From Strigamia acuminata (lineage: Eukaryota > Arthropoda > Chilopoda > Geophilomorpha > Linotaeniidae), in contig OX442314.1 in assembly GCA_949358305.1 (NCBI GenBank), positions 46,632,581 through 46,696,580 on the forward strand: DNA of 64,000 nt. Direction: 5' to 3'. The position numbers and the translations under genes are program-made. This document shows, in pieces, positions 1 to 11,689 of this stretch (position 1 is its first letter; each line of letters starts with the position of its first letter). The notes below the pieces were generated by a model, which ran no database searches, was not told where the DNA came from, and was given only the letters and a program-made list of their open reading frames with translations.

Positions 1-1807
1 ACCAAACCAAAAACTATTTGCTTTATTTGACCCTATGAATGCCATATCGAGGGCACTTTGCAACCGTATGATTGTGGCATGGTCATTTGTTTTGTAAGTT
101 ATAGTTCATTCAATATTTTCTAAGTCTAATTTTACTTATTTTAATTAGTCGGATCGAGGATGCCTACATTTCCTAATTATGTTTGTATTCATTTCCTAAT
201 TATGTTTGCATCCATTTCTAAATATGTTTGTATCCATTTTATAATTATGGTTGTATCCATTTTCTAATTATGTATGTCTATTTTTTTTATTTTGCATTGA
301 ATTTTTGTGCTAGAATGGATTCGACAAAACAGCAGAGGAAAACAGTTAGCATATGGAACCTGTGAGTGACCAACGCCTCCCGCTAATGACAATCAAGCGA
401 GGTGCCTGACCATTATGACCAACGAGATCACTCCTCCACCAAAGGATTGAGTCTCCAATGCAGACAGGACATCTTAAAACCTGGACCCATCAGATAAGTT
501 ATCAAAATTAAACAACTTGTAAAGAAAGAAATTAAAAACCGGTTTTATGTTTATTAGGGATAAATGACACGCGGACACGAAATTCCATCGCTGCCTGCTA
601 CACCGCTGACCTGTTCACCTGACACGCTGATTCGTACCTAGTTTCCATTTTGCTTTCCTCCATCTGTTTGCAACAGAAATGACTAGGGAGGCGGTGACAT
701 GGCCAGAAGCCCAAAAAAATTTACTATGCGGAATAAGATTCCCGCGCTATCCCGTTGGAAAGTTGAGTTCTCTCGAAGCAACCCACACATAAATTTGAAA
801 TGTAAAATTTCAAATTTTTCCTTCCATTAAAATCTCATTACCTCCCTATTGCTTGATGAGTTTCTTTCCAACACAATAATTGAGAGGACAGCTAAACCAG
901 CCCGGCCGGTTTGCAATTCGACTTCGACCCGTAAGAGTATTTTTAACGTTTCAAATTTTTACTATACTCTGTATGAAATAGAGAATGAAGAAGTGTGTCC
1001 ATCAGAAACAGCTTCAACTCCCATTCTGAAATCACCACCCTTTTAACATATGCATTTGTCATTCTAAAATAAATGATTTTGTTTTTCTTTTAGCTGGACC
1101 CTTTCTACTATTATGACGAGATGATGTTAAAAAAATTTGTAATAAAGTTTCATTATATGTTTTTAACTGTTTCCATTACGAAAACACAAGAGACCTCATG
1201 TCACCCTGGGTAGTTTTGGGCCACTGCTCACCACGTTTCGAAGGGTGACAATTCGGTAATCCTCACTCCAAGTGAGATAGTGCAGAGAGGGGCTTGGGCA
1301 GATCCGCTTATAAGTGGAAGAGTGCGGCCGCAGTACCGCCTTTGCAAGTTCTGCAGTTTCGCAGATTAATGGATATGTAATGAAATCTATCATATGAAGC
1401 AAAGCATCTCTTGGAAATGAACTTCCTTAAGTCAATTAAAAAGAGAAAGGGGATCTTCAAAAAGAGTGAACGCTCTTCCTAGTAATGCACATGTGGCCTC
1501 TCTATACATGTCTCATTGGTGTTTAAATATCCTAAGTGTTTGGTTTGCTTTATATAACATTATGTTATGCATTCTATATCATGTATTTAGTTGTTTACAT
1601 GTTTGGCAAAGAGTTTGTAATGCCAAACATGATTTGTTACATTTATAAGAAATGGCCTTGAATCAGAACCTCGTCCAAACAATAATCGACTCAAAGCCCA
1701 CAACCATTACAAAAAGTCGTTGACTTAAATGGGCAGTGGACCGGATATTAATGAAACATATTACACTTTTGTATTATTTATATGTACGGTATTGTATATG
1801 TATTAAG
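1..1807. repeat. R1 dispersed repeat, copy A, head and middle
   Basis: This stretch recurs elsewhere in the window with many point differences. Bases 1-960 match 8630-9410 and, in parts, 62525-62692 and 62990-63385 (landmark: tcggatcgaggatgcctac). Bases about 975-1800 match 13042-13860, including the TTTAACATATGCATTTG and GGCTTGGGCAGATCCGCTTA blocks. Bases about 170-290 hold a few copies of the same 23-bp AT-rich monomer that forms the array at 7420-8380. I see no intact coding frame; short open frames here are not conserved between copies. Confidence 0.75.
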
Positions 1808-2187
1808 TTTCATTATATGTTTGGCGAGTCGTCCCATCATCATGCGCGTCCTTTTGACCTTAAAGTCAAAATACTACCTAAATTTGACATGAATAAAGGA
1901 GCGTATAATGAGGTTGATTTATTCCTGACGCAATTACAGGCCCACTTGATAACAACTGGTACCCCAGAACAACTTTATCTCAAGTAATGCCGCAAGCAAT
2001 AAGTCGTGACACGTTAGACTGGTTTGTGGATTTGGATCCTAAGCCAGTTACTTGGAGTAATTTTGAACAAATTTTCAAAGAGGCGTTTTCTCTGACGATT
2101 GCGGAAGCAACTGTGAATCTGGTGGAGAAGCGACAAGCATCAAGCAAAAGGCGGCAAGAAGAGCCAACCGCCAGGTTCTTGCGTTAG
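1808..2187 (+). pseudogene. Degenerate Ty3-type gag fragment in R1 copy A
   Basis: Two adjacent frames read as one capsid-like segment. The first part (to the TAA at 1985-1987) contains KFDMNKGAYNEVDLFL and HLITTGTPEQ; the second, in another frame from 1987, contains LDWFVDLDPKPVTWSNFEQ and AEATVNLVEKRQ. Block for block this matches the gag of the large Ty3 element at 34923-37034 (IFDEDDQSYNAVERFL, KPLNWYLHLRHKPKTWDEF, EAEATVLLTDA). It is a relic of a related gag, broken by a frameshift at the TAATG junction. The same break is present in the copy at 13880-14269, so it predates amplification of the repeat. Confidence 0.75.
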
Positions 2188-2881
2188 ACTGGTAGATATC
2201 TCCAGAAAATGTGGATAGTTGAAAAACGGTAAAAGGTCCTAATTTCTCCAAAAAGTCCGCCATTTGAACCATGACAATAGAATATTTCGCGTTTCTGAGC
2301 ATGGTAATCTTCATGTTATTGGCGCTACTACTTGTTTTGACCTTCGTGTTTTTGACCGATGACCAGAAGTGTAATATTGTTCGAAGAAGACTGCAGCCTG
2401 ATGTTGCAGATCTTATGCCATTTATTCTCCTGTGATGGTTGGGACCTTGTTCCAGTACAGGTGACTGCTAATTGATACTAACACCAAACAAATTGTTCCT
2501 GTAATTTTTAATTTTTAATTTAATTTGTAATAGTTGTTGCAGATCTTTTTTATAACCTTTATGCTTCTCCAATTCTTTTTTGTATGAAAATGCCATTTTT
2601 AATAATCCAACTGTAATGGTGGCATTCAGTACCCCACAATTTAATGTTGGGTGTTTCTTTGTTTTTCTTACATTTAATTTATTTGTAATCAATAGATTCA
2701 AGAATAAATGGCATTTGTAGGTTGAATAAACTTAGGTGTGATTTTATAATTTATTTAAACCCAGAAGTTAACGTTGGGAGAATTTTTATTGAATAATTTA
2801 TTTAAACCCAGAAGTCAACGTTGTGAGAATTTTTATTGATCCACTCTTTTGGGACATCATTCATTCTCGATGAAGTGTAAA
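2188..2881. repeat. R1 copy A, region shared with copy D
   Basis: Bases 2200-2473 match 32740-32901 (AAATGTGGATAGTTGA, CCATTTATTCTCCTGTGATG) and 2474-2881 match 60373-60728. Copy A is therefore the uninterrupted version of the site where the P element sits in copy D. A near-duplicate of about 50 bp (AACCCAGAAGT..AACGTTG) occurs at 2757 and 2810. No credible gene is seen. Confidence 0.75.
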
Positions 2882-3638
2882 CAGTGTTGTGCGCGTTACC
2901 GTTACAGTAACGGTGTTACTGGTAACGACGTTACTGTTACGTAACTGTAACGGTAACGCGTTACTTAATTTGGCCATGTAACTGTAACGGTAATTCGTTA
3001 CTTTTTTTTGTAGTAACGGACGTTTATAGAACGTTACGTTACCGTTACAAACAAACAACAAACAATCGGTTATCCGAACGGCAGTAGGGAATTTTTTGAT
3101 CGATTGGTTGATCAATTTTTAATGTTTTTTGACGACTTTCACCTATTTCTAATCTGTTTTAAATGTCTTCTTATAATTTTCATTTATTTCTAATCGGTTT
3201 TTAATGTTTTTTAAAGTTTTTACATATTTCTTATCGATTTTTAATGTTTTTTGACGATTTTCACCTATTTCTAATCGATTTTTAATGTTTTTTGACGATT
3301 TTTGGTCAATTCTAATGTTTTTTAACAGTTTTTTAATAACTTATTTTTATATGCAGCAGTGTGTGCTTAAACCTAATGTCCGATTATCCGAACAATTCAG
3401 TTTTATGAACCCTCCTGTCACAAAAATAAACTAAAAAATCACATGTAAAACCGAAACAGTTGAAAGGGAAAATTTTCGCAAATGTAACGGAAACATAACG
3501 TTAATGTAACGGTAACGTAACGATAACGATAACGTGGGTATACAAAATGTAACGTTAACGGTTGGTAACTAGTTACTTTTTTTGTCAAGTAACGGTAACG
3601 GTGACTAGTTACCAAATTCCAGTAACCACACAACACTG
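2882..3638. mobile_element. hAT-type MITE with TAACGG-rich ends
   Basis: A 757-bp insertion with ends CAGTGTTGTG and CACAACACTG (10-bp perfect terminal inverted repeat). It is flanked by an exact 8-bp duplication AGTGTAAA (2874-2881 and 3639-3646). The paralogous site at about 60720 lacks the element and has AGTGTAAA once, which proves insertion. Subterminal regions (2890-3060 and 3480-3620) are packed with GTTACCG/CGGTAAC motifs on both strands, as in hAT transposase-binding regions. The centre (3120-3330) has diverged tandem copies of a roughly 65-bp TTTTTAATGTTTTTTGACGA unit. No transposase is present, so it is non-autonomous. Confidence 0.88.
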
Positions 3639-3646
3639 AGTGTAAA

Positions 3647-5639
3647 TAGTAAGTTAACTGCGCCACCTGTTTATATTACTTTTATTATTTTACCCATAAT
3701 GCCTCTGTATAATATGTATAACTATAAACTTCACTTTGCGCATTTTTTAAAAAAGTGTTGCACCATATATTAAATATGATTTCCTGTGGATTATTGACTC
3801 CTGGACTGGACACACAAACATGGCTTTGTACAATAATATTTTAGGAGGGAAAATATGCCAAATTTTGTTTTGGTGTTTCCGTTTAAGCAAGTCGTTTTAG
3901 CCGAATGCGGGGCGATGATCAAGGGCAACGATATTGACAATCTTCTACGGATGTTTCATCTGTTGAATCTCGTGCCGAAATGTATTCCACCTATGCTCGT
4001 CGAAATTAGAGGAATGCATCGTCAAAGCTCGTTTGGCGGACATGGTAGCGGCGGCGGAAACGATCGTTCAGGATTCCGAGAAATACGTGCAACAACGATA
4101 CGTTTATAAAGTTTGTATCACTGCCGTAAAGGGAAGATTATTGTATCTATCATTTCTGGAAAGTTCAGCAAAGTTATAATTTGTTCATTTCAATTTTTTT
4201 CTTGCTCAAACGGAGTGATAAGAAATAAAATTACTTTGTTTGCTCATGTTCAAAGCTTGTTGAGCAGCTGTTGTGGAGCAGCTGTTGTGGAGATTCGCTA
4301 ATAAGGAGTGATCCGGTTGTGGACACCCCAGGTACCCTCCACAGGTAGTTAATTATTTTATGTTGTGAACAAACCATACGGGTTTGTCGAGGGCGTTCAA
4401 TACACACGGACGTTGCAAAATTGAGAGCACCCAGCCAGATAGACATTTCTAGCATGAATAAAATGTAAAAATCCTGTTGAAATGATTTAGCACTGCTGCA
4501 ATTGTGAAAAGGATGGAAAGAGGTTGCTGCTAAATTAAAAACTATCAAGTTGCTATGGCATGGGGTCACACCCAACAACAAAATGTATACACTGGGAAGC
4601 CAACATGTCTATTATGCAAATACGGACAAAGAAATTCAGACGACCAGGTTTATTGCATCCTGGTCTGCCGGGACGATATTCTAATTGCACCACTTAAATA
4701 CGAGCCACAAATTTCCAGTATAACCACAATCTAACAAGGAGATTTCAATTTTAGAATTGGAAAAAATGTCTTAATTCATCAACTACAACTCTACACATAA
4801 AATTAATAAAAATTGAGTGAAAATAAACATTTAAAAAAAAAGAACCCATCCATAGCCAGAGAATAAAATAATACCAGCATAAAAGCTCAAATAAAATCTC
4901 AAAACCTACAGTTTTCTATCGTAAGATTATTTCTGGAAGAGCAAAATGCATTTTTTTTTAAATCTGCACATATCAATTCTAATCAAATTGGGGAATGCTA
5001 CCCTCTCATATTCGAATGCAAGCTCACAACACCCAAACGAATTGACACCATTATCCCAGAATAAATGAACAAACAAGAAGAAATCTTAACCGAATCAAAC
5101 CATCGTGTCAAAATCCTATCTTAATCCAGTTCCTTGGTTACGAGTGGATATAATTCTTTATAAATACCATCGAAAAACAATGATGATTCTGAAAATTAAC
5201 GAACACACAAAAATGCATGAATTCGAGAAAAAACATCAAAAATGGCGTGCGAAATGACACTTTCGACCATGAAGAAATGTTAACTCGAATCAAACCATCG
5301 ACTCGCAATCCAGCCTTAATCTAATACCTCGATTATTCATTCATTCTATACTGCATACATACGACGAAAATACCACGGAAAATTGCGAGAAATACCGAAA
5401 CGAAAATGCTTCGATGCGAGAAGAAACAACGGCTGGAAACGACGCCCGAAATGGAGGAAGAAACACGTGATTGCTGCTCATTGCTGCTATTGGTTGGAAT
5501 CAAGCTAGAAAATTGCGTCATTCTCCGTATTCCCTCTAGCGCGGCGCTGCGACTCGGTGAGCGGGAATTTTGAATTTTGATACTGATAAATGACAAATTA
5601 GAATGTGAAAGTCATTATGGCTCACCCTGTATGAATATA
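3647..5639. repeat. R1 copy A, tail
   Basis: Homologous to 60730-61690 (first part) and to 14500-15985 (second part, up to the SRPK 3' flank). Landmarks are GTTGAGCAGCTGTTGTGG, CACCCAG.CAGATAGACAT and CATCGACTCGCAATC. A short local duplication (GAGCAGCTGTTGTGGA twice, about 4262-4290) is unique to this copy. Open frames of 60-116 codons here shift between copies, so I call none as genes. Confidence 0.72.
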
Positions 5640-5805
5640 AATATAGTTTACCGAAGCCATTCATGTTTTAGGCATTCTTTCGCCGATATGAGAAAAGTGC
5701 CGAAGTTGACCTTTTCCAGTGAAAAATGTTCGAGAATATCCGTTACAGTACGCCATCGGTTTTGGTATACCACCCAGCAATTCTACCATCGACGCCACAT
5801 GATTC
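5640..5805 (-). pseudogene. SRPK kinase 3'-end fragment
   Basis: About 165 bp match the 3' end of the intact SRPK-like gene at 15987-17153. The match is in two pieces: 5640-5688 corresponds to about 15981-16023 and 5689-5803 to about 16144-16260, so about 120 bp are missing between them. Similarity stops at about 5803. Non-silent differences and the internal deletion make it a non-functional relic. It shows that the SRPK 3' end was copied together with R1 sequence. Confidence 0.8.
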
Positions 5806-6158
5806 ATCCAGATCATTTAAGTTGAACTGCGCCCCCCCCATTTTGTCTGAAAAAATCACTCGGTTTCATGATTTGGTCCAGAGCAGCTTGGTATTAGTCT
5901 AATCTGAGCACTTCAATTTATGGACTTCAGTTAACTATAGTTATACAGCTATTTTTTGATAACAGTAGTGATCACAATTGTTTAGTCTCCGTTGAATTGT
6001 TTGCTTAGACACAATCACATCTACATTTGTACAAATTTCATTTGCAGACAACAGCGGAGTCAGTGACAGGCACATGCATGGTCACTTTTGGTCCGCCCCG
6101 TCTTGCTTCCATATTTAATTTTCATCTTTGGGTTAGAACTTTTGATATAATTGATTAA
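5806..6158. other. Intergenic, no gene seen
   Basis: AT-rich unique sequence with a short C run (5831-5838). I see no open frame of interest, no tRNA and no repeat shared with the rest of the window. It ends in the TTAA flanking the next element. Confidence 0.5.
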
Positions 6159-6560
6159 CCTTCCCATAGCCAAGCCTAGTTTCCACCATTGCTAGCTAAG
6201 GTCGGTCAAATCGGCCTTCTTTTAAAATGCTTCTGCGCATGTGCAGAATCCCATTTTTCCTGGTGCAATCGCATTTTTCCTGGTAAAAGCACATGTTTTA
6301 GGACTAATTTTAATACGCCACCTAGTGCAAACAGATGGCAAAGCAGTGTACGGCGCTCCGATTAAGGGTGTTTTATGTTATAAATATTAAATTATCTTAA
6401 TAATAATTGAAAAACTATTTGTATTTAGACATTATAAAATAAGAAAAAAAAGTTTTTGAGGAATACAAGTTAACCTCATTAATTAATTATCAGAAAAAAA
6501 AGAATTACAGTGATTTTTCCACTTCTGTAATTTTTTTGACCTACCATGGCTATGGGAAGG
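6159..6560. mobile_element. TTAA-flanked MITE (piggyBac-like)
   Basis: Inverted ends CCTTCCCATAGCC (6159-6171) and GGCTATGGGAAGG (6548-6560) are perfect complements. They are bounded by TTAA on both sides (6155-6158, 6561-6564), the target preference of piggyBac elements. The 402-bp interior is AT-rich without coding potential. The superfamily call rests only on the TTAA duplication, because the ends do not begin with the CCC typical of many piggyBac elements. Confidence 0.65.
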
Positions 6561-6564
6561 TTAA

Positions 6565-7418
6565 TTTCTTTCCAATCTTCTATCAATTTGCTGCTTGGAG
6601 AGCCCTAGTGCCGTTAATTGCCATATTCCAGCGATTTCTACAATGATTGCAAGTTTTGTGCAAGGGATTGCTTCAAAATAAGAAAATAGCAAGTAATACA
6701 ACTCAAAAATGACAGAAAATTTATGTTAATTTTATCCATTTTTTTGTCATCAAACTTAAAATATTCTATACTTATGTCATCCCCATTTTTATATAAAATC
6801 ACTGTCCATTGCATGAAATTTGCAATGTTACAATATTGAAAATGGCCTGAACAGATTCTTAAAATTGATCATATCTTTTTGTTTGCACACAAATTGCTTT
6901 TTATTCCTAATCTATTTATTTATTTAGGAAATAAAAAAAGCTAATCTAAAATCTTATTTTGACTTGTCGGTATTTTTATATGCAAAAAACTGCATACGAT
7001 GCCATTTTTACACTTTGAATTTTGAATCGGCGCCCACTGACGTAAGAGAACCGATTGCTAGGCCACTAGCTCCACCCCTTCAATTTCAGGAAGTGACGTC
7101 ATTTCGCCGAAGTGGCCAAACCTCATAACGTCGTTCAAGTTTAGGTTACTTCCTGAGCTAAGAGACTGAAAAAGGTCAGTTCTTTCTTGGAGCTGGACTT
7201 GGCAGGATCTTCGGTTAGAGAGTACCTTTCCATTGAAACCTTTAACCTTATAAGGTTATAAGGTACGGTACATTTTGTTTGTTTTTGGATCCAAATGTTC
7301 CAAATTATTATTTTTTTTGGAACAGGGTTAAGTTATCCGTACCATAATAGCCATTTCACATGACTTGGAAAACTGACGGATTTAAGGATACAGTCGTGAC
7401 ATCGAAAAGACAAATTGG
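6565..7418. other. Intergenic; possible promoter-like patch at 7020-7260
   Basis: Mostly AT-rich. Around 7020-7210 base composition rises and a perfect CRE-type TGACGTCA occurs at about 7094, followed at 7247-7262 by the short palindrome AACCTTATAAGGTT. No open frame follows because the satellite begins, so a promoter role is only a suggestion. Confidence 0.3.
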
Positions 7419-8380
7419 CAGATTATGTTTCATTCCATTTTCTAATTATGTTTCATTCCATTTTCTAATTATGTTTCATTTCATTTTCTAATTATGTTTC
7501 ATTCCATTTTCTAATTATGTTTCATTTCATTTTCTAATTATGTTTCATTCCATTTTCTAATTATGTTTCATTCCATTTTCTAATTATGTTTCATTCAATT
7601 TTCTAATTATGTTTCATTCCATTTTCTAATTATGTTTCATTCCATTTTCTAATTATGTTTCATTCCATTTTCTAATTATGTTTCATTCCATTTTCTAATT
7701 ATGTTTCATTCCATTTTCTAATTATGTTTCATTCCATTTTCTAATTATGTTTCATTCCATTTTCTAATTATGTTTCATTCAACTTTCTAATTATGTTTCA
7801 TTCCATTTTCTAATTATGTTTCATTCCATTTTCTAATTATGTTTCATTCCATTTTCTAATTATGTTTCATTCCATTTTCTAATTATGTTTCATTCCATTT
7901 TCTAATCATGTTTCATTCCATTTTCTAATTATGTTTCATTCCATTTTCTAATTATGTTTCATTCCATTTTCTAATTATGTTTCATTCCATTTTCTAATTA
8001 TGTTTCATTCAATTTTCTAATTATGTTTCATTCCATTTTCTAATTATGTTTCATTCCATTTTCTAATTATGTTTCATTCCATTTTCTAATTATGTTTCAT
8101 TCCATTTTCTAATTATGTTTCATTCCATTTTCTAATTATGTTTCATTCCATTTTCTAATTATGTTTCATTCCATTTTCTAATTATGTTTCATTCCATTTT
8201 CTAATTATGTTTCATTCAACTTTCTAATTATGTTTCATTCCATTTTCTAATTATGTTTCATTCCATTTTCTAATTATGTTTCATTCCATTTTCTAATTAT
8301 GTTTCATTCCATTTTCTAATTATGTTTCATTCCATTTTCTAATCATGTTTCATTCCATTTTCTAATCATGTTTCATTGAT
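7419..8380. repeat. 23-bp satellite array, about 41 copies
   Basis: Head-to-tail copies of a 23-bp monomer whose core is TTTCATTCCATTTTCTAA followed by TTATG. Copies are almost identical. Rare variants recur at long intervals: ATTCAATTTTC at 7591 and 8005 (414 bp, 18 units), ATTCAACTTTC at 7775 and 8212 (437 bp, 19 units) and AATCATG at 7904 and 8341 (437 bp, 19 units). This indicates a higher-order unit of 18-19 monomers duplicated once. Diverged relatives lie at 170-290 and 29678-29895. No spacers are present, so it is not a CRISPR array. Confidence 0.97.
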
Positions 8381-8488
8381 ACCCTTTATAAATCGAAAAA
8401 AAAAATGTCATTCTATTAAAAGTCACCATGGCTGAAGCTTCAATCATCCCCGTAAATTCCTATTTCCGAGCTAAAATTAGGAACAAAA

Positions 8489-8620
8489 TTGCATCAGGAA
8501 ATGGCTGCATTAGGAATGAAGCAATCAACATGTGACCCTTGCCTTTATTTGTTGAAACAAAAAGGCAATTTTCTTTTTCTAGAAATTTATGTTGATGATA
8601 TTGTGACTCAGTTCCACACC
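8489..8620 (+). pseudogene. Ty1/copia reverse transcriptase fragment
   Basis: About 40 codons read as a copia-type RT segment: HQEMAALGMKQSTCDPCLY followed by FLEIYVDDI, the YVDD active-site box. The frame then runs into R1 sequence (SFDPINGTPRAL comes from R1). Everything before and after the fragment is missing. It is a truncated relic unrelated in detail to the intact copia element at 21190-28604. Confidence 0.75.
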
Positions 8621-8629
8621 AGCATTCAA

Positions 8630-9640
8630 GAAAAAGATTTTGCTTCGTTTGACCCTATAAATGGGACACCGAGGGCTCTTTGCCCTGATTGTGGCACGGT
8701 CGTTTGTTTTGTAAGTTATAATTCATTCAATATTTTCTAAGTCTAATTTTTACTTATTTTAATTAGTCGGATCGAGGATGCCTACTGTTAGCATGATGGA
8801 CCCTGTGAGCGAACAACAATCCCGCTAACGACAACAAGAGAGGTGCCTGACCATTATGACCAACGAGGTCACTTCTCCGCCAAAGGATTGAGTCTCCAAA
8901 TATTCAGACAGCACATCTTAAAGCGTGGACCCCTCAGATAAGTTATCAAAATTAAACAACTTGTAAAGAAAGAAATTAAACACCTGTTTTTTTTTTTTGT
9001 TTATTAGGAACAAATGACACGCGGACACGAAATTCCATCGCTTCCTGCTACACTGATTTGACACGACTGATTCGTCAATAGTTTCCATTTTGCTTTCCTC
9101 CATCTGTTTGCAACAGAAATGACTGGGCGGTCACATTGCCAAAAGCCCAAAAAAATCTACTATGCGAAACAAGATTCCCGCGCTATCCCGTTGGAAAGTT
9201 TGCAACCAGTTGAGTTCTCTCGAAGCAACCCACGCCTAAATTTGAAATGTAAAATTTCAATTTATTTCACCCAATAAAATCTCATTACCTTCCTATTGCA
9301 TGGATGCGTTTCCTTTCCAATACAACAAATTCAGAGGACAGCTAAGTTTTTATAGGTCAGGCCTGGCTGGTTTGCAGTTCGACTTGGACGCGTAAGAGTA
9401 TTTTGATGTGATTGATAGTTTTAGGAGCCAATCACTCAAGGATTCACCAGCATCGGATGATGATTCATCAGGTAAACCATCTCAATTGTTCCAGGAGTAT
9501 ACATGCCACCACAAATGAAACTTAAATGGTTACCCAACAGAAAATGTAAATGCCGCCAATCATATGGGACTGCGGGCTTACAATACAAGAGAAAATGTAA
9601 ATGCCGCATTCATATTGGAATTGCGGGCTTAGAGTACATG
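8630..9640. repeat. R1 dispersed repeat, copy B
   Basis: Matches 1-960 (copy A head) and the fragments at 29262-29475 and 62990-63385. Shared blocks include AGTCGGATCGAGGATGCC, GACCATTATGACCAACGAG, CCGTTGGAAAGTTTGCAACC, TCGGATGATGATTCATCAGG and AACAGAAAATGTAAATGCCG. No conserved coding frame is seen. Confidence 0.8.
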
Positions 9641-11689
9641 GTCATGAATGCAAATGCAATCACACAAAGAATATCGTTAAAAATAAAAAATAAAACCCAA
9701 ATTAGGAATGGACCAGAGCTCTGTTTTGGTTCCACTGAGAGCAATCAAGTCATCAGTTTATCCAGGGGTGACCACGAGGAGGTACAGAGTTGGATTTTAC
9801 ACCCCCAAACAACCATCAACGAACATTTCGGTGTTCAGTCCTTCAAAAAAAACAATCACTGTAATTAATAAACATGAATATTTACACATCAACATTGAAA
9901 TAAGCCATCAAATTTATTGATCGGAACAAAGGAATGGTCGGTCACTCCCGAGTTGAAATTTGAACCCAAATCACGAGTGCGAACAAAAGAAAATCGTAAA
10001 GTACACAAAAATCATTTCGTTCTTAAATCAATGCTCAAATGTTGCACAAAAGGTCAAAATCAACCTAAACAATTCATTAAACAACTAACCAAACCTTAAA
10101 ATCAAATCCTAACCGAATTTTCCCGAGCGCAGACAACGAGCAACACCATCGACCATAGCTGTGTGGATCTGACTACGGGGGTTACAAACCTAAAAACACA
10201 ACTAATTACTCGAGGTAGAAAGAATCTTTAAGTCACACCACATCCAAGATATACGTAGATATTCTGTCATTCAAATGTCACGTAATTTAAAAATTGATGT
10301 TCTTAAGGTTGAGCCAGCAAAGGGATGGAGGGAGATTCAGGTCCAAATCACAAAGCGACGCGATTCACGCCGCATCGCGCTCCGTGTATCACCAGCATTG
10401 ATCCGAATTCACGATTGCAGTTAAATAGTGAATAAAATTAAGCCAAACAATAAATTATCGAATAAAATATACCTGCAACCAAATCTTAAATCAAATTTCA
10501 ATGGAATTTTCTGAAGCGCGGACCAAGACCAAGCCGTAACATCGTGGATTAGCTGTGTGGAAATGACTACGGGGTTACACAGATGAAAACAGGAGTCATC
10601 GCTTGATGTAGAAAGAATCTTTTAGTCTGCGGCTAGAGAGAGAGAGAGGACAAATCCTCCACAAGAAAGTTTTGATTGGCTACAATGGCAAATTAAAATT
10701 TTCCGTACATGGTCAACACAAACATATGAAGACAGACAAATAAGAATTGCTTAATTCAAGAAATATATCCAGTTAAAACACAAATAAAGGATTCACGTAA
10801 TTTACAACTGACTAATTTATTAATTGAAGTGTTCACTACCAGATGGCGCGCTTTTGAATATTGTTACAATGCATCAGCGCAACATCGCTAATCTTTTCTT
10901 TCAATGATGGTTCATTGAAGGTACGGTATACGAATTGTTAATTTTGGGACCTTCATTCTTTTTAAAGGTATGATTCTCAATTTAAACAAATTTTTTTAAT
11001 TCAAAAAACTGAATTTTACATTTAGTTCACCGGTTCAGTTTCACTCATCAAATTGTGAAATTAAACGTGCGATTGCTCGTTCTCAAGGGTTATTGACACC
11101 AAATTTTGGATGGTTATCAAGCAGCTCAACTAACTTGTAAATGATGCTGTGCCAATAGCAAAGCAGTGCCAAACAACTTTTCTCTGAATCATTTTTTAAA
11201 CAAATGCTTTGTTTTGCTTTTAATGCAAAATATATTTTTGAACCACATGTGAAACTACACGTTCTGATGATTTGTGATAAAAAGTTGAGACAATTTCATT
11301 GAGTATTTCAGCAACTTTCCTTTTAATTTAATTTGGAATTTATAAACTAGCTTAGCTCGAGCCAGAATTGTCCACACACCAGACTGCATTTTTCAAGCTC
11401 GAATCAAAGATTTAATCTAGCTTACTTTGTCAGTGCAAATGACATATATACATTTAGGGTGTGTCCAATGCCAAATTGGAGGCCCCTGGTGCTCCAGCAT
11501 AGCCAATGATGCCCCAGCCAACGCCAATGAGTAGGCCGTATATGACTTACATTCCTGCCGCAACGTACCGTATACATCCCGACCACGTACCAAGCGCAAC
11601 CTGCATTGACATTTACGTCACTGGAAAACGAGGTGGCACGCTAGGCGAGATGCACGTGCCGAGATGCTACCAGCAATGTGGAGATTTTT
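9641..11689. other. Intergenic with diverged internal duplication
   Basis: Two related blocks lie at about 10100-10240 and 10490-10640 (shared TAGCTGTGTGGA, TGACTACGGGG, GTAGAAAGAATCTTT), a diverged roughly 140-bp direct repeat. A GA microsatellite lies at 10636-10650. A CTCF-like CTACCAGATGGCGC occurs at about 10837. Open frames of 60-120 codons around 9503-10099 are lysine/asparagine-rich, overlap each other and show no family signature. I call no gene. Confidence 0.5.

Noticed and set aside
2468-2701. 77-codon minus-strand frame also present at 60351-60593 with an in-frame 9-bp indel
   Set aside because: Looks conserved at first, but the differences between the two copies are almost all amino-acid changing and the sequence is part of the R1 repeat; conservation follows from repeat homology.
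2882-3638. Telomere-like or centromere-like repeat because of the dense TAACGG motifs
   Set aside because: The motifs occur in both orientations inside a MITE with TSD and TIR; no tandem TTAGG-type array is present.
5333-5596. 87-codon minus frame conserved in length with 15672-15935, just downstream of SRPK
   Set aside because: Substitutions are mostly non-silent, composition is serine-rich low complexity and there is no family signature. It is repeat sequence shared by two R1 copies.
7419-8380. CRISPR-like regular array
   Set aside because: Units are contiguous 23-bp repeats without unique spacers, in a eukaryotic intron/transposon context: a satellite.
11417-11599. GC-richer patch with a glycine-rich minus frame reading GVGWGIIGYAGAPGASN
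   Set aside because: Suggestive of a membrane or collagen-like segment but too short, without splice sites or a recognisable family.
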